A stretch of 52,024 bases of DNA, taken from Fen-1077 sp964462865. Its GTDB lineage: Bacteria; Chloroflexota; Dehalococcoidia; Dehalococcoidales; RBG-16-60-22. A program made the position numbers and the translations under genes. Shown here in pieces: positions 49,956 through 52,024 of the stretch. Each line of letters begins with the position of its first letter. The stretch's first letter is position 1. The DNA lies in assembly GCA_964462865.1 (NCBI GenBank), contig CAYWZO010000006.1, positions 1 to 52,024 on the forward strand, given 5' to 3'. A model generated the notes under the pieces. It worked only from the letters and a program-made list of their open reading frames with translations, did no database searches and was not told where the DNA came from.

Positions 49956-50019
49956 GTCATTCCGTACTTGATACGGAATCCAGGTGGGGAGGCTGGATTC
50001 CCGCCTGCGCGGGAATGAC
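49956..50019. repeat. Palindromic repeat (GTCATTCC family) behind leuS
   Basis: A 64-base unit with ends GTCATTCC and GGGAATGAC and an inner GGATTCCCGCCTGCGCGGGA hairpin. It separates the current leuS stop from the detached canonical leuS tail. Confidence 0.8.
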
Positions 50020-50042
50020 ATATATAATATTTCTGAAATCAC

Positions 50043-52024
50043 CTATTTCACTACAATATTTATTAATTTCTGAAAAACATATATTTTGTTAGTTATTTCC
50101 TTACCTTTCAAGTAAGGACTAACTTTGGTTGATCCCGCAGCAATTTGCATAGCTTCAACTTCAGTCGTAGATGCTGGAACAACAATCCTGTCCCGCAGCT
50201 TGCCGTTGACCTGCACCACCAGTGTGAACTCCTCCGTTTTTATTAACGATCCGTCCCACTGCGGCCAGGGCTGGTTATGAACGCTGTATTTACCGCCCGT
50301 CCTCTCCCAGAGTTCTTCGGCCAGGTGCGGGGCCGCCGGCGCCAGCATCAATATCAAGGGCTTGATAGCCGACTCCCAGGCCGTCACGGAGACATTACCC
50401 GTCTCTTTAACCTTCCCCAGGTAGTTGGAGAACTCCATAAGCGCCGCCACCATGGTGTTGAAATGGAGCCTTTCCATGTCATCGGTGACCTTCTTGATGG
50501 TCTGATGTGTTACGCGAATGAGCTCATCATCGCCGCCGGCGCCGGAGGGAACATACCCATCGAGCACCAGACTCCAGACACGGTTGAGCCACCGGCTCAT
50601 GCCAGAGATTCCGCTGTCGTCCCATTCCCCGCCCTGGTCCCACGGCCCGATGAACATCAGGTAGGCGCGTACGGTATCGGCGCCCATTTCACTAACGTAA
50701 ACGTCCGGGTTGACGACATTACCCCGGGACTTGCTCATTTTCTGACGTCCGGCGATGATGACGCCCTGGTTGAACAGCTTGGTAAAAGGCTCGCCGAAAT
50801 CGACCAGCCCCATGTCCCTTAACGCCTTGATGAAGAAACGCGTATAGAGTAGGTGCATTACGGCGTGCTCGGCGCCGCCGGTATAGATATCCACCGGCAT
50901 CCAGCGCCTGACCGTCTCGAGGTCGAAGGCCGCTTTGTCATCATGCGGACTACAATAGCGCAGGAAATACCACGAGGAGCACATAAAGGTGTCCATCGTA
51001 TCCGTCTCCCGCCTGGCCGGAGCTGAACAGTTCGGGCAGACGGTGTTGACGAATTTAGCATTGTACTTCAGGGGCGATTCGCCGGTGGGCTTGAACTCGG
51101 CGTCCTCCGGCAGCAGCACCGGCAGGTCCTGCTCCGGCACAGGGACGATGCCACACTTATCACAGTAAACCATGGGGATGGGCGCGCCCCAGTAGCGCTG
51201 CCGGGAGATGAGCCAGTCGCGGAGTCGATAACTTATAGTGCGTTGGCCCCACCCCTTTTCCTCAAGATAAACAGAAACTGCCTCGATACCCTCCTGGCTC
51301 GGGGTGCCGTCGAACTGCCCGGAGTTGACCATTGTCCCTGGCTCGATGTAAGCCTCCCGGAGCTCCTGGCCATCCCAGCCCGGCGGTGCGATGACCACCG
51401 GAATGGGGATATCGTATTTTTTCGCAAAAGCAAAGTCGCGCTCGTCGTGGGCGGGCACGGCCATGACAGCGCCGGTGCCGTAGCTGGCCAGGACGTAATC
51501 GGCAATCCAGATGGGGACTTTATCCCCGTTGAGGCGGTTGATGCAGTAGGCCCCGGTGAAAACACCGTCCTTCTCCTTTTCCGAAGAAAGCCGCTCTATC
51601 TCGTTCAGCCGCCGCGTCCTGGCGATGTAGGCTTCTACCGCGTCTTTCTGTTCCGCGGAGGCAATCCGGGCCACCAGAGGGTGCTCCGGCGCCAGCACCA
51701 TGAAAGTCACCCCGAAGACGGTATCGGGGCGAGTGGTGAAAACCCTTATCTCTTTTTCGGCAACCCCGGGAATGTCCAGCCCAAAGGATATCTCGGTGCC
51801 CTGGCTGCGGCCTATCCAGTTACGCTGCATAATCTTGATGCGCTCCGGCCAGTCAATGCCGTCGAACTCCAGCAGCTCGTCGGCATATCTGGTGATGCGG
51901 AAAAACCATTGCTCCAGGTTGCGGTGCACTACCGGGGTTTCGCAGCGCTCACAGAGGCCCTCCCCCACCACCTGCTCGTTGGCCAGCACCGTCTGGCAGC
52001 GGGGGCACCAGTTGACCGGCGCCT
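50043..52024 (-). CDS. leuS: Leucyl-tRNA synthetase, 5' end outside the window
   Basis: The C-terminal 660 or so residues are present and the frame is open to the window edge. They include the CP1 editing domain (VFTTRPDTVFGVTFMV, YGTGAVMAVPAHDERDFAFA), the KMSKS loop QKMSKSRGNVVNPD and the anticodon-binding and C-terminal domains. A CxxC zinc pair lies near the left of the segment (CPRC...CERC). The last 30 codons are unusually AT-rich, and the terminus reads IYVFQKLINIVVK where IYVPGKLVNIVVK is normal. Confidence 0.96.
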   Translation of the reverse strand, partial: APVNWCPRCQTVLANEQVVGEGLCERCETPVVHRNLEQWFFRITRYADELLEFDGIDWPERIKIMQRNWIGRSQGTEISFGLDIPGVAEKEIRVFTTRPDTVFGVTFMVLAPEHPLVARIASAEQKDAVEAYIARTRRLNEIERLSSEKEKDGVFTGAYCINRLNGDKVPIWIADYVLASYGTGAVMAVPAHDERDFAFAKKYDIPIPVVIAPPGWDGQELREAYIEPGTMVNSGQFDGTPSQEGIEAVSVYLEEKGWGQRTISYRLRDWLISRQRYWGAPIPMVYCDKCGIVPVPEQDLPVLLPEDAEFKPTGESPLKYNAKFVNTVCPNCSAPARRETDTMDTFMCSSWYFLRYCSPHDDKAAFDLETVRRWMPVDIYTGGAEHAVMHLLYTRFFIKALRDMGLVDFGEPFTKLFNQGVIIAGRQKMSKSRGNVVNPDVYVSEMGADTVRAYLMFIGPWDQGGEWDDSGISGMSRWLNRVWSLVLDGYVPSGAGGDDELIRVTHQTIKKVTDDMERLHFNTMVAALMEFSNYLGKVKETGNVSVTAWESAIKPLILMLAPAAPHLAEELWERTGGKYSVHNQPWPQWDGSLIKTEEFTLVVQVNGKLRDRIVVPASTTEVEAMQIAAGSTKVSPYLKGKEITNKIYVFQKLINIVVK

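Overview
The window is about 52 kb of a GC-rich bacterial scaffold with three 100-base N runs, so it is a draft or metagenome-derived assembly. Its gene content points to the class Dehalococcoidia (phylum Chloroflexota). The division cluster runs mraZ-rsmH-ftsA-ftsZ with every peptidoglycan gene missing. leuS lies next to proC. Anaerobe-type genes are common: a tungstate transporter, a thiolase, an SDR dehydrogenase, TRAP uptake and a small ferredoxin. The taxonomic call is inference from gene content, not from a marker phylogeny.

Layout. 0.2-3.8 kb: minus-strand genes for a nitroreductase, a Mut7-C protein, a metallo-beta-lactamase-fold hydrolase, a queuosine-precursor transporter and CorA. 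4.2-6.4 kb: a thiolase and an SDR dehydrogenase bracketed by two assembly gaps. 6.6-10.1 kb: a tungstate ABC transporter (wtpB-wtpC-wtpA) behind a ModE-like operator and a long structured leader, followed by a frameshifted remnant of another ModC-type ATPase. 10.2-21.5 kb: an AT-richer accessory region that starts at a complete tRNA-Met(CAT) and carries six further copies of the tRNA 3' end, all in the same direction. Five of the six intervals hold exactly one likely gene; the long one holds a methyltransferase-like pair, a GIY-YIG protein, a cupin, a TRAP transporter with its MarR regulator, and a DegV protein. This tandem tRNA-end cassette array is the most unusual structure in the window. 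21.9-32 kb: a PAS histidine kinase with a convergent response regulator, a cupin, an ABC-F ATPase, YjbQ, an NfeD/SPFH pair, and a block of APC permease, universal stress protein and two RCK/TrkA proteins.

32-43.5 kb is housekeeping: priA-def, mog-trmD-rplS, mraZ-rsmH-ftsA-ftsZ and rsmD-coaD, plus a 2[4Fe-4S] ferredoxin. The mraZ promoter is overlaid by tandem 10-bp-phased MraZ-type boxes. The N gap inside rplS looks artificial, because the two contig ends overlap by exactly 55 bases and merging them restores one frame. 43.6-48.2 kb: a MacAB-like efflux operon (regulator, adaptor, ATPase, permease) followed by a CvpA protein. 48.3-52 kb: a HAD phosphatase, proC, a cluster of palindromic repeats, and leuS running off the right edge. 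A second, more canonical copy of the leuS 3' end lies beyond the leuS stop, between two palindromic repeats.
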